Origin: DATFBY01 sp035253585
Lineage (GTDB): Bacteria; Gemmatimonadota; Gemmatimonadetes; Gemmatimonadales; Gemmatimonadaceae
Direction: 5' to 3'
DNA length: 11,762 nucleotides
Assembly: GCA_035253585.1 (NCBI GenBank)
Contig: DATFBY010000076.1
Coordinates: 1-11,762, forward strand
In this document: positions 1-6,720 of the stretch, piece by piece
Layout: every line of letters begins with the position of its first letter
How positions within the stretch are numbered: position 1 is the first letter of the stretch
The notes under the pieces: model-generated
The model's input: only the letters and a program-made list of their open reading frames with translations
Databases searched by the model: none
What the model was told of the DNA's origin: nothing
Position numbers and translations under genes: made by a program

Positions 1-82
1 CCTACGCCAAGACCGTAGCCGACGAGGAGAAATGTCGTCCGCCACGGTCTATGCGTGAGACTTCGTCGCGCGAGGAGTCCGA
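1..82. other. Window-edge stretch with no assignable gene
   Basis: No supported gene lies here. On the plus strand one frame is open from the window edge and stops at TGA 56-58, so it could be the last codons of an upstream plus-strand gene. An ATG at 32-34 in that frame, preceded by a GAGGAG-like sequence, would give only eight codons. On the minus strand, downstream of the first gene's stop, one frame reads a short hydrophobic run but has no start codon. A weak inverted repeat (GACCGT 11-16 with ACGGTC 44-49) is visible but has no T-tract. Confidence 0.3.
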
Positions 83-676
83 TCAATGCGCTTCCGCCCA
101 GGGAGGGCGGGCGCCGGGGCGCGGCACGGTGAAGTGAAGACTGGCGTCGTCCTCGCCTACGATGCGACGCGCCAGCTCCGCCTCACCGGCGTCGCGCACG
201 CGTCGCGCCGGGTCGGAGAGCAGACTGGCCGCCTCGTCAGGCGTGAGCGTGGCGACGTAGACGTCCGCCCACGGTCCGTAATCGAACCGCAGGTGTGCCG
301 CGCGCGCGGCCGCGTCGCTGATCAACGGATGCGTTGCCCGAATCGGCACGGTCAAGATTGGGTGCAGCGCCGGGAGCCGCATGTCGACGCCGTTGATCTC
401 GCTGGCGTCGAAGTGGCCGCCGGGCGCGCCCTGCGGGAATGACCGCTCGATCGCCGTCACTTCCGCGGCCGTGAGCTCCACCGGCTCGAACGTCACGCGA
501 CAGCCATGCGCCGTCGCTTCGCCCCTGCCTAACAACGCGCGCACCTGGTCGCACTCTCGGCCGTCGAAGAGAAAGGCCACCAGCGTCCGCAGCGGCCACC
601 GCCGGACACGGTCACCGCAAGCCCCGGCGCCATGACGCAGATCCTGAACGTGCACGATCAGCTCACGATCGAGCAT
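83..676 (-). CDS. Hypothetical protein, last gene of the ABC exporter operon
   Basis: I do not recognise this family. From the ATG at 676 the product has 197 residues, is soluble-looking with no signal peptide or membrane helix, and has an alternating acidic/hydrophobic composition typical of a folded cytoplasmic protein. The frame is open further upstream to an ATG at 706, but the ATG at 676 has a good ribosome-binding site (GAGGTG, about 4 bases upstream) and overlaps the end of the ATPase gene by only 14 bases. That points to translational coupling and co-expression with the exporter. Near the middle is a leucine pair encoded with a TTA codon inside GTTAGGC. The acidic middle and the Pro/Arg-rich C-terminus suggest no specific function. 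The gene is real on coding grounds (long frame, coupling, Shine-Dalgarno), but its function is unknown. Confidence 0.7.
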   Translation of the reverse strand: MLDRELIVHVQDLRHGAGACGDRVRRWPLRTLVAFLFDGRECDQVRALLGRGEATAHGCRVTFEPVELTAAEVTAIERSFPQGAPGGHFDASEINGVDMRLPALHPILTVPIRATHPLISDAAARAAHLRFDYGPWADVYVATLTPDEAASLLSDPARRVRDAGEAELARRIVGEDDASLHFTVPRPGARPPWAEAH

Positions 677-1391
677 GTGACACCTCATCGACGATGCGCC
701 CGTCACGCATATGGATAATCCGGCGCGCGGAACGCGCCAGCTCCTCGTCGTGCGTCACCACCACCAGCGTCGTGCCGTCGGCGTTGAGACGGTCGAACAG
801 CCGGATCACCTCCGCGCCAGTGGCCGCGTCGAGCTCACCAGTCGGCTCATCGGCCAACACCAGCCTGGGGCGATTCGCCAGCGCGCGCGCGATCGCCACC
901 CGCTGTTGCTCGCCGCCTGACAACTGCGACGGCCGATGCCGCTCGCGCGCGGCCAGCTCCACATACGAGAGCAGCTCTCGCGCACGAGCCCGACGGGTGG
1001 CTTTCGGCATACCGGCTTCCGCCATCGGTAGCTCCACGTTCTCCAACGCGCTCAGGATCGGTACCAGATAGAATCGCTGGAACACAAAGCCGATGTGCTC
1101 CAGACGAAAGCGCGTGACCTCGGCGTCTCTGAGCTTGGAGACGTCGCGGCCCGCGATTCGAACTTCTCCGCTACTCGGCCGGTCAATGGCGCCGAGCAGG
1201 TTGAGCAATGTCGACTTCCCACAGCCTGACGGTCCTACGATCGCAAGATATTCGCCTTCATCCACGCTCAATGACACGCCGCGCACGGCGTGCACCGACT
1301 CGCCCTCGAGCTCGTAGTCGCGCTTCACGTCGCGCGCCACCAGCAGCTCGCGTTCGCCATCTCGGTTGCTCGAAAGTGCCGGAGCAGTCAC
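663..1391 (-). CDS. ABC transporter ATP-binding protein (LolD/MacB type)
   Basis: This is the ATPase of an FtsX-type ABC transporter, which sits on the cytoplasmic face and powers two FtsX-like permeases. From GTG 1391 it has 242 residues, the normal length for LolD/MacB ATPases. Visible motifs are Walker A GPSGCGKST (53-61), Q-loop Gln105 in VFQRF, signature LSGGEQQR (157-164), Walker B LVLADE (177-182), D-loop ELD (186-188) and the switch His214 in VVTHD. All catalytic residues are intact. The frame is open to 1445, but the GTG at 1391-1389 overlaps the TGA of the upstream permease as GTGA, and conserved sequence begins about 15 residues later, so this start is preferred. The family (LolD, MacB, BceA, FtsE) acts in lipoprotein release, peptide or antibiotic export, or mechanotransmission; the substrate cannot be read from the ATPase. 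Confidence 0.95.
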   Translation of the reverse strand: MTAPALSSNRDGERELLVARDVKRDYELEGESVHAVRGVSLSVDEGEYLAIVGPSGCGKSTLLNLLGAIDRPSSGEVRIAGRDVSKLRDAEVTRFRLEHIGFVFQRFYLVPILSALENVELPMAEAGMPKATRRARARELLSYVELAARERHRPSQLSGGEQQRVAIARALANRPRLVLADEPTGELDAATGAEVIRLFDRLNADGTTLVVVTHDEELARSARRIIHMRDGRIVDEVSHARS

Positions 1392-2575
1392 GCCACTGCT
1401 TCTTCGCGCAGAGTGCGCGCGATGGGAAGCGACGCGGCTCGCCATGAGGGGTAGGCCCCCGCGGCGATACCCGACACCACGAGCAATCCCAACGCCGTCC
1501 AGGCAGCCCGAGGTTGGAACAGGAAAAAATCGATCGCGCTGGGCAACCCCGGAAACCGCGACAGGATTGCGTTCAAGTATCGGGCCGTGAAAAGTCCAAG
1601 AATCAGGCCGAGCGCGGCGCCACCCAGCGTGATCACGAACCCTTCGATCAGCACTTGTTGAACGACGTGGAGGCGCGAGACGCCGATCGCCCGCAGCGAC
1701 GCGATCTCCCCCACCCGCTCGTTCACGCTCACCGTCATGAGCGTCGTGACGAGAAGAAATCCAACGACCAGGCTCACTGCTCCCAAGATGACCGAAAGCT
1801 GCCTGAAATAGCTGAGCCGCTGGTCGACCGTGGCCAGAGCTCTGGTCGTCGAGATGGCGTCCACGCGAGGGAGGTGCGTCTCCGCCCAGGCCGCGACGCT
1901 GTCGACGCTCGCCACATCGCGAGCCCGGACCATGAGAAGCGAGACGCGATCGTTACCCGCGGTGCCGCGCATTTCCTGGAGGGTACGCAGGGGAAGCGCG
2001 ACCGCCGGTTGATCGGTGGACAGGTAGAGGAACCTGGCTCGCCCCGTAATTACAAGGCGACGGGATCCGGCGTAGCTCCGAAGCTGCGGGTTGTAGCCGG
2101 TCGCCAGCTCGATCGTGTCGCCGATAGCAACGCCGGCCGCACCCAGAAAGTCGTCGTTCGCCACCAGCGCGTCGGCACGTAGCGCGTCCTGACCGGAGAT
2201 CAGCTCGTAATCGCCTTGCACGGCCGGGTCGATCCCGAGTCCGAACGCGGTTACCGCGCCGCTGTCGCGTGGAAGATGTAGCGACGCGCCCAGCACCGGA
2301 CTCACCGCCTCTACCATTGCGTTCTGCTCGAGCGAGTCGATGATCGCGCTCGCGCCGGCGATGGTCGCCTCGGTGTCGAACGGCAGTGTGCCTGACGGGG
2401 CCAGTCGAAGCTGGAATCCGCGACTCACCAACAGCTGCCGAAACGATTCACGGAGCCCACTGGACAGCATCACCATGTCGAGCAGCATTGCCGACGCGAT
2501 GGCCACACCGAGGATGGCCAGCAGCGTACGCGTGCGATGGAGTCGCAGCGATGCGAGCGCGAGCGTGAGCTGCAT
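1388..2575 (-). CDS. ABC transporter permease, FtsX/MacB-like, full length
   Basis: This is a 395-residue permease with the standard FtsX/MacB topology. An N-terminal helix (about 17-38) is followed by a large periplasmic domain (about 40-258) and three C-terminal helices (about 260-283, 310-333, 357-377). The conserved cytoplasmic coupling loop between helices 2 and 3 reads NERVGEIASLRAIGVSR (285-301), which is diagnostic for the FtsX superfamily. The ATG at 2575 overlaps the stop of the upstream permease as TGATG, and the stop overlaps the ATPase start as GTGA, so three genes are translationally coupled. The frame is open well upstream of 2575, but that part is only the neighbouring permease read out of frame. 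The periplasmic domain resembles MacB_PCD and lacks a recognisable substrate signature. It most likely pairs with the shorter permease upstream to form a LolCE-like heterodimer, or works as a homodimer. Confidence 0.93.
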   Translation of the reverse strand: MQLTLALASLRLHRTRTLLAILGVAIASAMLLDMVMLSSGLRESFRQLLVSRGFQLRLAPSGTLPFDTEATIAGASAIIDSLEQNAMVEAVSPVLGASLHLPRDSGAVTAFGLGIDPAVQGDYELISGQDALRADALVANDDFLGAAGVAIGDTIELATGYNPQLRSYAGSRRLVITGRARFLYLSTDQPAVALPLRTLQEMRGTAGNDRVSLLMVRARDVASVDSVAAWAETHLPRVDAISTTRALATVDQRLSYFRQLSVILGAVSLVVGFLLVTTLMTVSVNERVGEIASLRAIGVSRLHVVQQVLIEGFVITLGGAALGLILGLFTARYLNAILSRFPGLPSAIDFFLFQPRAAWTALGLLVVSGIAAGAYPSWRAASLPIARTLREEAVA

Positions 2576-3381
2576 CAGCGTCCGAGGAGCGCCAGCGGGT
2601 GCGCGCGCACGAGCCGGCGCGCTGCCAAGCCGCCGACCACGGCGCCAAGGACCAGCGATATGGCGATCGCAAAGAGGACGATGTCCGGCGTCACGATCGA
2701 GAAGCGAAGTGGCGTGCGGTAGACGCCCTGGTAGTAGGAGTTCACCAATCGCGACGCGATCGCGCCGATCGCCACGCCGAGTGCGCTTCCGATTACCGCG
2801 ACGAACATCGCCTCGAGCAAGAGCGAACGAGCGACCGACCGTCGCGAGATGCCTAACAACCGCAGCGCCGCGACGTCGCGTCGCCGCTCTTCGACCTTGA
2901 GCAGGAGAATGCACAAGAGGAACACCGCGCTGGCGACGATGGTGATGACGCCGATCGCACGGTGGAAACGAGACACCACCGCGAAGGTGCGTGACGTCTC
3001 CACCGCGATGTCGCGCGAGCGATGCGCGCGAAAGCCGAACGCGACTTCATTGATTCTCTTCATGGCAGCGGCAGTTCCCGAGTCACCTCGCCCCTCCACC
3101 GCGAATCGATCCACGCGATCGCCGTAGCCGCTGAGACGCTGAAGCTGGTCGAGGTGAAGTCGCACTCGATATTCGCTCCGCGCGATCTCGCTTGGATCCG
3201 CGCGTCGCCGCAGGATCGCGCCGATCACCACGGTATCCGAGACGCCTCCGAGACTCCTCGGCTCGGAGGACAGAATTACCCGATCGCCAACGCGAAGGCC
3301 GGCGTCGGCCGCCAGGCGCTCGTCGATGGCGATCGTACGCGCACCACTCTGGAGCGTGAGAGCGAAGAGAAGGAAGAGCAT
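2575..3381 (-). CDS. FtsX-like ABC permease, N-terminally short (possibly truncated)
   Basis: The 268 residues cover the C-terminal two thirds of an FtsX-like permease. They contain the end of the periplasmic domain (residues 15-135, including DERLAADAGLRVGDRVIL), three helices (about 142-163, 190-212, 232-254) and the coupling loop EERRRDVAALRLLGISR (164-180). Family members normally have about 380-420 residues, starting with a cytoplasmic tail, a first helix and about 100 more periplasmic residues. Here only a short hydrophobic stub (MLFLLFALTL) precedes the conserved part. An in-frame TAG sits directly before the ATG, no Shine-Dalgarno is visible, and a divergent gene begins 65 bases away. 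The gene may be truncated by rearrangement, or may be a shortened but working partner of the downstream permease. Its stop overlaps the next start (TGATG). Permease-family identity is secure; integrity is in doubt. Confidence 0.82.
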   Translation of the reverse strand: MLFLLFALTLQSGARTIAIDERLAADAGLRVGDRVILSSEPRSLGGVSDTVVIGAILRRRADPSEIARSEYRVRLHLDQLQRLSGYGDRVDRFAVEGRGDSGTAAAMKRINEVAFGFRAHRSRDIAVETSRTFAVVSRFHRAIGVITIVASAVFLLCILLLKVEERRRDVAALRLLGISRRSVARSLLLEAMFVAVIGSALGVAIGAIASRLVNSYYQGVYRTPLRFSIVTPDIVLFAIAISLVLGAVVGGLAARRLVRAHPLALLGR

Positions 3382-3445
3382 CTATGGCGAGTCTAGTCGA
3401 GCGGCCACGCTCAGCGCAAACTTCGGACTCGCCAACGGACGCTCG
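3382..3445. other. Divergent intergenic gap between exporter operon and nucleoside hydrolase
   Basis: This 64-base gap must hold the promoters for both divergent units unless the exporter operon has lost its own. I see no convincing -35/-10 pair in either direction. Reading from the permease side, TAG lies immediately before its ATG. On the plus side only a weak GGA motif lies about 7 bases before the ATG at 3446. Confidence 0.4.
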
Positions 3446-4441
3446 ATGCCAATTCCGCTCTTCATCGATACCGACACGGGAATCGACGACGCCGTCGCGC
3501 TCGCGCTGGCCGCGAAGCTCGACGCCGTGCGCGTCGTCGGCATCAGCGCCGTTCACGGGAACGTCGAGACCGATCGCGCGCTGAGGAATGCCCGCGAGGT
3601 GTCGCGCCGTGTAGGGCTGCGAGCGCCGATCGTCGCCGGCGCCTATGCGCCGCTCACACGTCCCGCGCGCCCGGCACGTGAGACACATGGGCCCGAGGGG
3701 CTCGGATACGTTCACCCGGCGGAGCCACCACATCGCGAGCCAGACCGCTCGCTCGGACTGCTGGCCAACGCCGCCCTGCATCACGCTCCACTCACACTCT
3801 GTTACCTCGGTCCGCTCACGAACCTGGCTCGCGCGCTCGAGGCGGAGCCCGACCTCGTCAGCTCGCTTGGCCCGGTCTTCATCATGGGCGGCACGGTCGG
3901 CGTGCGCGGAACGCAAACGCGGTGGAGCGAGTTCAACTGGTGGTCCGACCCCGAGGCTGCGTCGCGAGTACTCGAGGCGGGTCTCGACATCCGCCTCGTT
4001 CCACTCGACGTCACGCGTCGTATCGCCGTTCCTGGTGAGGCGATCGAAATTCTGCGCGCACGAGGCGAAGTGGACGAAGGCGCCCGTTTCTGGGCGGATG
4101 CACTTCGCTTCTACGCCGACTTTCATCGGAGCCATGAAGTGTTCGATGGCTGCGTCATCAACGACGCGCTGGCAGTGGCCCTGGTAGCCGACACCACACT
4201 GGCAACCTGGAGCACGATGCGCATCGGCGTCTCCTGCTCGAGCGACGAGCGACGCGGCGCCGTCGTGCCTGACGAGCGCGCTCCGGCGATTCAGGTTGCG
4301 ACCGGCGTGCAAGCCGAGGCGGTGCTCCGTTTGATCGCGCAACACGTCTTTTCGGCGTGGATACCGCCGGACGCCTTGGCGGCGGGCGCGGCCGCCGCCG
4401 AGCGATGGTTGGCCGCGAATCCCGTTCGAGGGGAAGCGTGA
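3446..4441 (+). CDS. Nucleoside hydrolase, inosine-uridine preferring family
   Basis: Predicted N-ribosyl hydrolase that splits nucleosides into base and ribose, cytoplasmic, in purine/pyrimidine salvage. The 331-residue length fits the family. The N-terminal calcium/ribose motif DTDTGIDDA (8-16) is complete (Asp8, Asp10, Asp14, Asp15). Asn39 follows in VHGNV, then the GPLTNLA segment (122-128, Thr125/Asn126), FIMGG (145-149), EFN (162-164) and DPEAA (168-172), all standard. The C-terminal calcium Asp240 is present, but the preceding residue, usually His (HDPLAVA in many members), is Asn239 (INDALAVA). The frame is open back to 3326, but the ATG at 3446 places the DTD motif at the usual distance from the N-terminus. 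The stop overlaps the start of the next gene as GTGA, so the two are coupled. Specificity (inosine, uridine, or an unusual N-glycoside) cannot be read from the sequence. Confidence 0.93.
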   Translation: MPIPLFIDTDTGIDDAVALALAAKLDAVRVVGISAVHGNVETDRALRNAREVSRRVGLRAPIVAGAYAPLTRPARPARETHGPEGLGYVHPAEPPHREPDRSLGLLANAALHHAPLTLCYLGPLTNLARALEAEPDLVSSLGPVFIMGGTVGVRGTQTRWSEFNWWSDPEAASRVLEAGLDIRLVPLDVTRRIAVPGEAIEILRARGEVDEGARFWADALRFYADFHRSHEVFDGCVINDALAVALVADTTLATWSTMRIGVSCSSDERRGAVVPDERAPAIQVATGVQAEAVLRLIAQHVFSAWIPPDALAAGAAAAERWLAANPVRGEA

Positions 4442-5361
4442 GCGAGTCGAGCGTGCCACGCAGCGTCGCCATCATCGGCGCGGGCGAGATTGGAAGCGGC
4501 TGGGCGGCGCTCTTCGCCGCGCACGGCGCCGACGTGCAGATCTTCGACCCGGATCCGTCGGTGGAGACGCGTGTTCGACGTGCAATCGAGTGCGCGTCGC
4601 GTCTTCTAGACGTCGACAAGACGCCCGGAACCGCTACGGTGCATCAACGTTTGGCCGAAGCGCTCGACGGCGTTGGGTGGGTTCAGGAGTCGCTCCCCGA
4701 GCAGCTCACCCTCAAGCGCACCATGTTCGCCATCATCGACACGCGCGCGCCACGCGACGCGATCATCGCGTCGAGCACGTCGACGCACACGGTCAATGAC
4801 CTCGTGTCGGGATTGTCGTGCGGGGAGCGCACGGTGATCGCGCACCCGCTTCACCCGGTGTACGCGGTCCCGGTCATCGAGCTGGTTGGTGGGCCGCAGA
4901 CGAAGTCAGCCACACTCGATCGTGCCGAGCGCGTCATGCGGGAGCTCGGTCGCGACCCGATACGTGTGCGCGGCGAGTTGCGAGGTCTGGTGTCCAATCG
5001 CCTCACCGCCGCGCTCCTTCGAGAGGCGTTCGATCTGGTTGCGCGAGGCGTCATCGACGCCCGGGACCTCGATCGCCTCGTGGCTCGTGGCATCGCCCTC
5101 GGTTGGGTGACGGCCGGGCCTCTACGCACCGAAGCGATCGCTGGCGGCGCGCGCGGCTTCGAGGGGTTTCTCGACAACCTGTCCGAACCGCTGTCGCACC
5201 TCTGGCGCTCACTCGCCAGCTGGCACGCACTGGAGCCGCGACAACGCTACGCGCTCGAGCGCTCGATGGAGCTTCACGCTTCGAGTCGAAGCCCTTCGCC
5301 TAACGAGTGCGGGTGGGCGGAGTGGTTAGCGAGAACGGCGGAGGTGGCGAAGGAGAAGTAG
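4438..5361 (+). CDS. 3-hydroxyacyl-CoA dehydrogenase family protein (L-carnitine dehydrogenase/lambda-crystallin-like)
   Basis: NAD-dependent dehydrogenase of the 3HCDH fold that oxidises a 3-hydroxy acid or its CoA ester. It has 307 residues. The Rossmann motif GAGEIGSGW (14-22) and an acidic residue ending beta2 (Asp37) indicate NAD rather than NADP. ASSTS (111-115) carries the family Ser, HPLHP...E gives the catalytic pair His136 and Glu148 at the usual spacing of 12, and SNRL (186-189) supplies the conserved Asn187. The QESLPEQLTLKR segment (83-94) and the GSGW motif resemble L-carnitine dehydrogenase and lambda-crystallin/L-gulonate dehydrogenase more than fatty-acid enzymes. GTG 4438 overlaps the stop of the nucleoside hydrolase and has GGGG about 4 bases upstream. 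The frame is open further upstream, but only inside the hydrolase gene. The substrate is unknown; coupling to a nucleoside hydrolase is unusual. Confidence 0.88.
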   Translation: MSESSVPRSVAIIGAGEIGSGWAALFAAHGADVQIFDPDPSVETRVRRAIECASRLLDVDKTPGTATVHQRLAEALDGVGWVQESLPEQLTLKRTMFAIIDTRAPRDAIIASSTSTHTVNDLVSGLSCGERTVIAHPLHPVYAVPVIELVGGPQTKSATLDRAERVMRELGRDPIRVRGELRGLVSNRLTAALLREAFDLVARGVIDARDLDRLVARGIALGWVTAGPLRTEAIAGGARGFEGFLDNLSEPLSHLWRSLASWHALEPRQRYALERSMELHASSRSPSPNECGWAEWLARTAEVAKEK

Positions 5362-5363
5362 AG

Positions 5364-5459
5364 CGGGACTCGGGACTCGGGACGGCTCGTGGCGATGGAG
5401 TGCTTCGCGCCAATAAGCCGAGTCCCGAGTCCCGAGTCCCGAGTCCCGAGTCCCGAGTC
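5364..5459. repeat. Inverted cluster of GGGACTC heptanucleotide repeats
   Basis: The left arm (5365-5383) has two and two-thirds copies of GGGACTC. The right arm (5420-5459) has five complete copies of the complement GAGTCCC plus a partial one. Positions 5364-5383 and 5422-5441 can form a perfect 20-bp stem around a 38-base loop, and several other registers are possible. The cluster begins three bases after the dehydrogenase stop, and its last partial unit supplies part of the TGA (5458-5460) of the convergent membrane-protein gene. It may act as a bidirectional transcription end, although there is no T-tract. Similar heptamer tandem repeats occur between genes in some other GC-rich bacteria. 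Confidence 0.93.
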
Positions 5460-5880
5460 AGTCCGCTCTTACGTGCGCTTCCGGATTCTTGATCGCTCTG
5501 ACCGTCTCTTTCAGCTCCTGCCGCGTCTCGCGGAGCGTATAGGGCGGCTCCTTGAGCTTCCTCGCGCCGCGCTTCACCAGCCACAGACCGAGCAGGACTT
5601 CCAGGGCGCCGGTCACCAGCGCGCCCACGTACATGTGTCCGTCGACGGCCCGGCCAATCACCGTCGTGAGGAAGATCGTGAGCGCAACCATGCCGATGAC
5701 GGCAATACCGAATGCGGTCGCCACCCAGACCATCCCCCGCCCCGCGTCCTTCGCGCTCTCCGAGACCTCGAGCTTGGCCAGCTTCACCTCGTCGGTGATC
5801 AGCCGCTTCGAGTCATCCTTCAGACGCCCGACGAGATCCGTGATCCGAGTGTCGGCGTCGACGTGCGTATGAGTCTGCAT
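5458..5880 (-). CDS. Small two-helix membrane protein, Phage_holin_3_6 (DUF1469) type
   Basis: The product has 140 residues. An amphipathic, charged N-terminal part (1-50, including DLVGRLKDDSKRLITDEVKLAKLE) is followed by two helices (about 51-76 and 82-104) and a Lys/Arg/Glu-rich C-terminal tail (105-140). This layout, with the DEVKLAKLE segment, is typical of the Phage_holin_3_6/DUF1469 family. Those proteins are chromosomal membrane proteins of unknown role despite the holin name, and nothing phage-like is nearby. ATG 5880 is preferred; a TTG at 5898 would add six residues, and neither has a clear ribosome-binding site. It lies 48 bases downstream of the metalloregulator on the same strand, so read-through is likely. 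Its stop codon is formed at the edge of the heptamer repeat cluster. Confidence 0.85.
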   Translation of the reverse strand: MQTHTHVDADTRITDLVGRLKDDSKRLITDEVKLAKLEVSESAKDAGRGMVWVATAFGIAVIGMVALTIFLTTVIGRAVDGHMYVGALVTGALEVLLGLWLVKRGARKLKEPPYTLRETRQELKETVRAIKNPEAHVRAD

Positions 5881-5928
5881 GCCTGACACGGCGTGCAAAG
5901 CGCAGGCCGACGCGGCGGGCGACTGAGT

Positions 5929-6612
5929 CTATTCGGGCTCGACCATCACGACTTCCGCCAATGTCGGTCCGACCAGCCGCTCGACACCAGCAACGTGCAG
6001 CTTGATCGGTCCGCCAAATGGCGTTCGCTCGACGATCGTCACCCTCGCCCCCGGCACCAGGCCGAGCTCGGCCAGATACCGAAGACGCGACCCGTCATCG
6101 TCGCTCACCTGCACGACTGTTCCGCCCCTTGCCGGCTCGAGCTCTGCCAGCGACACGTATCGCCGCTCGTCGATGGTACCCTCGCGGGTAGGGATCGGAG
6201 CGCCATGCGGATCAGTCGTCGGCTCGCCGATGGCCGACGCCATTCGATCGATCAGCTCATCGGAGGCGGCGTGCTCCAGCCGCTCGGCCTCGTCGTGGAC
6301 GCGGTCCCACGGATAGCCGAGGGCTTTGAGCAGGTAGGCCTCGATCACGCGGTGGCGGCGGATCGTGCGTAGCGCGACGCGCCGCCCTTCGTCGGTGAGA
6401 CGAACTCCACGATAGCGCTCGTGGTCGAGAAGACCCTGATCGGCTAGACGCTTCACCATCCCGCTCACCGAGGCCGGGGCGATCGAAAGGCGCTGCGCGA
6501 TCTCGTTCGTGCCGGCGGCTCCACCCGCGCGCTCGATCTCGTAGATCGCCTTGAGGTAGTCCTCGACCGGCGCTGTGTAGTCGTCTGCCTGACGAGCCGA
6601 GCTCATCATCAT
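5929..6612 (-). CDS. DtxR/MntR-family metal-dependent transcriptional regulator with FeoA domain
   Basis: Cytoplasmic repressor that senses Mn(II) or Fe(II) and binds operators in front of metal-transport genes. It has 227 residues in three parts: a winged helix-turn-helix (about 14-77, with NEIAQRLSIAPASVSGMVKRL at 36-56), a dimerisation/metal-binding domain (about 80-142), and an SH3-like FeoA domain (about 152-225). The metal-site residues His87, Glu110, Glu113 and His114 align with MntR His77, Glu99, Glu102 and His103, and Asp18 matches MntR Asp8. Glu rather than Cys at position 110 argues for an MntR/SirR-like site over DtxR/IdeR. MntR Glu11 is replaced by Lys21. DPHGAPIP (134-141) is a family hallmark. 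Three tandem ATGs begin the frame, with GGAGAA about 9 bases before the first. No transporter gene lies next to it, so its targets must be elsewhere. Confidence 0.94.
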   Translation of the reverse strand: MMMSSARQADDYTAPVEDYLKAIYEIERAGGAAGTNEIAQRLSIAPASVSGMVKRLADQGLLDHERYRGVRLTDEGRRVALRTIRRHRVIEAYLLKALGYPWDRVHDEAERLEHAASDELIDRMASAIGEPTTDPHGAPIPTREGTIDERRYVSLAELEPARGGTVVQVSDDDGSRLRYLAELGLVPGARVTIVERTPFGGPIKLHVAGVERLVGPTLAEVVMVEPE

Positions 6613-6720
6613 CAGTCGTGTTCTCCGTTCGTCGTGCGTCGGCGGAGCCGTCTAGCGGTCCAGCCGCACCCCTATGATTTCGCGCGCCGGATGGCCGCCA
6701 GCAAGGGTCGCCGACCGAGC
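6613..6720. other. Intergenic gap upstream of the metalloregulator gene
   Basis: These 108 bases separate the alpha/beta hydrolase stop from the regulator start, both on the minus strand. The GGAGAA ribosome-binding site of the regulator lies at its left end. A TTGCTG-like box (6704-6699) and a TCATAG-like box (6677-6672) are present on the minus strand, but their 21-base spacing is too long to call a promoter. I see no clear DtxR/MntR-type operator palindrome and no terminator. Confidence 0.4.

Noticed and set aside
11..49. Imperfect inverted repeat GACCGT...ACGGTC with an inner GACGA/TCGTC
   Set aside because: Short stems with a mismatched internal loop and no T-tract; too weak to call a terminator or switch.
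3083..4459. Long open minus-strand frame (458 residues) over the nucleoside hydrolase
   Set aside because: It is antisense to a gene with clear family motifs, is very Arg-rich with no recognisable domain, and overlaps the permease frame. It is a GC-rich shadow.
5458..5880. Phage lysis module, because of the holin-type protein
   Set aside because: The Phage_holin_3_6/DUF1469 family is widespread on chromosomes, and there is no endolysin, integrase or structural phage gene nearby. The carboxypeptidase at 8553-9527 is a recycling-type S66 enzyme, not an endolysin.
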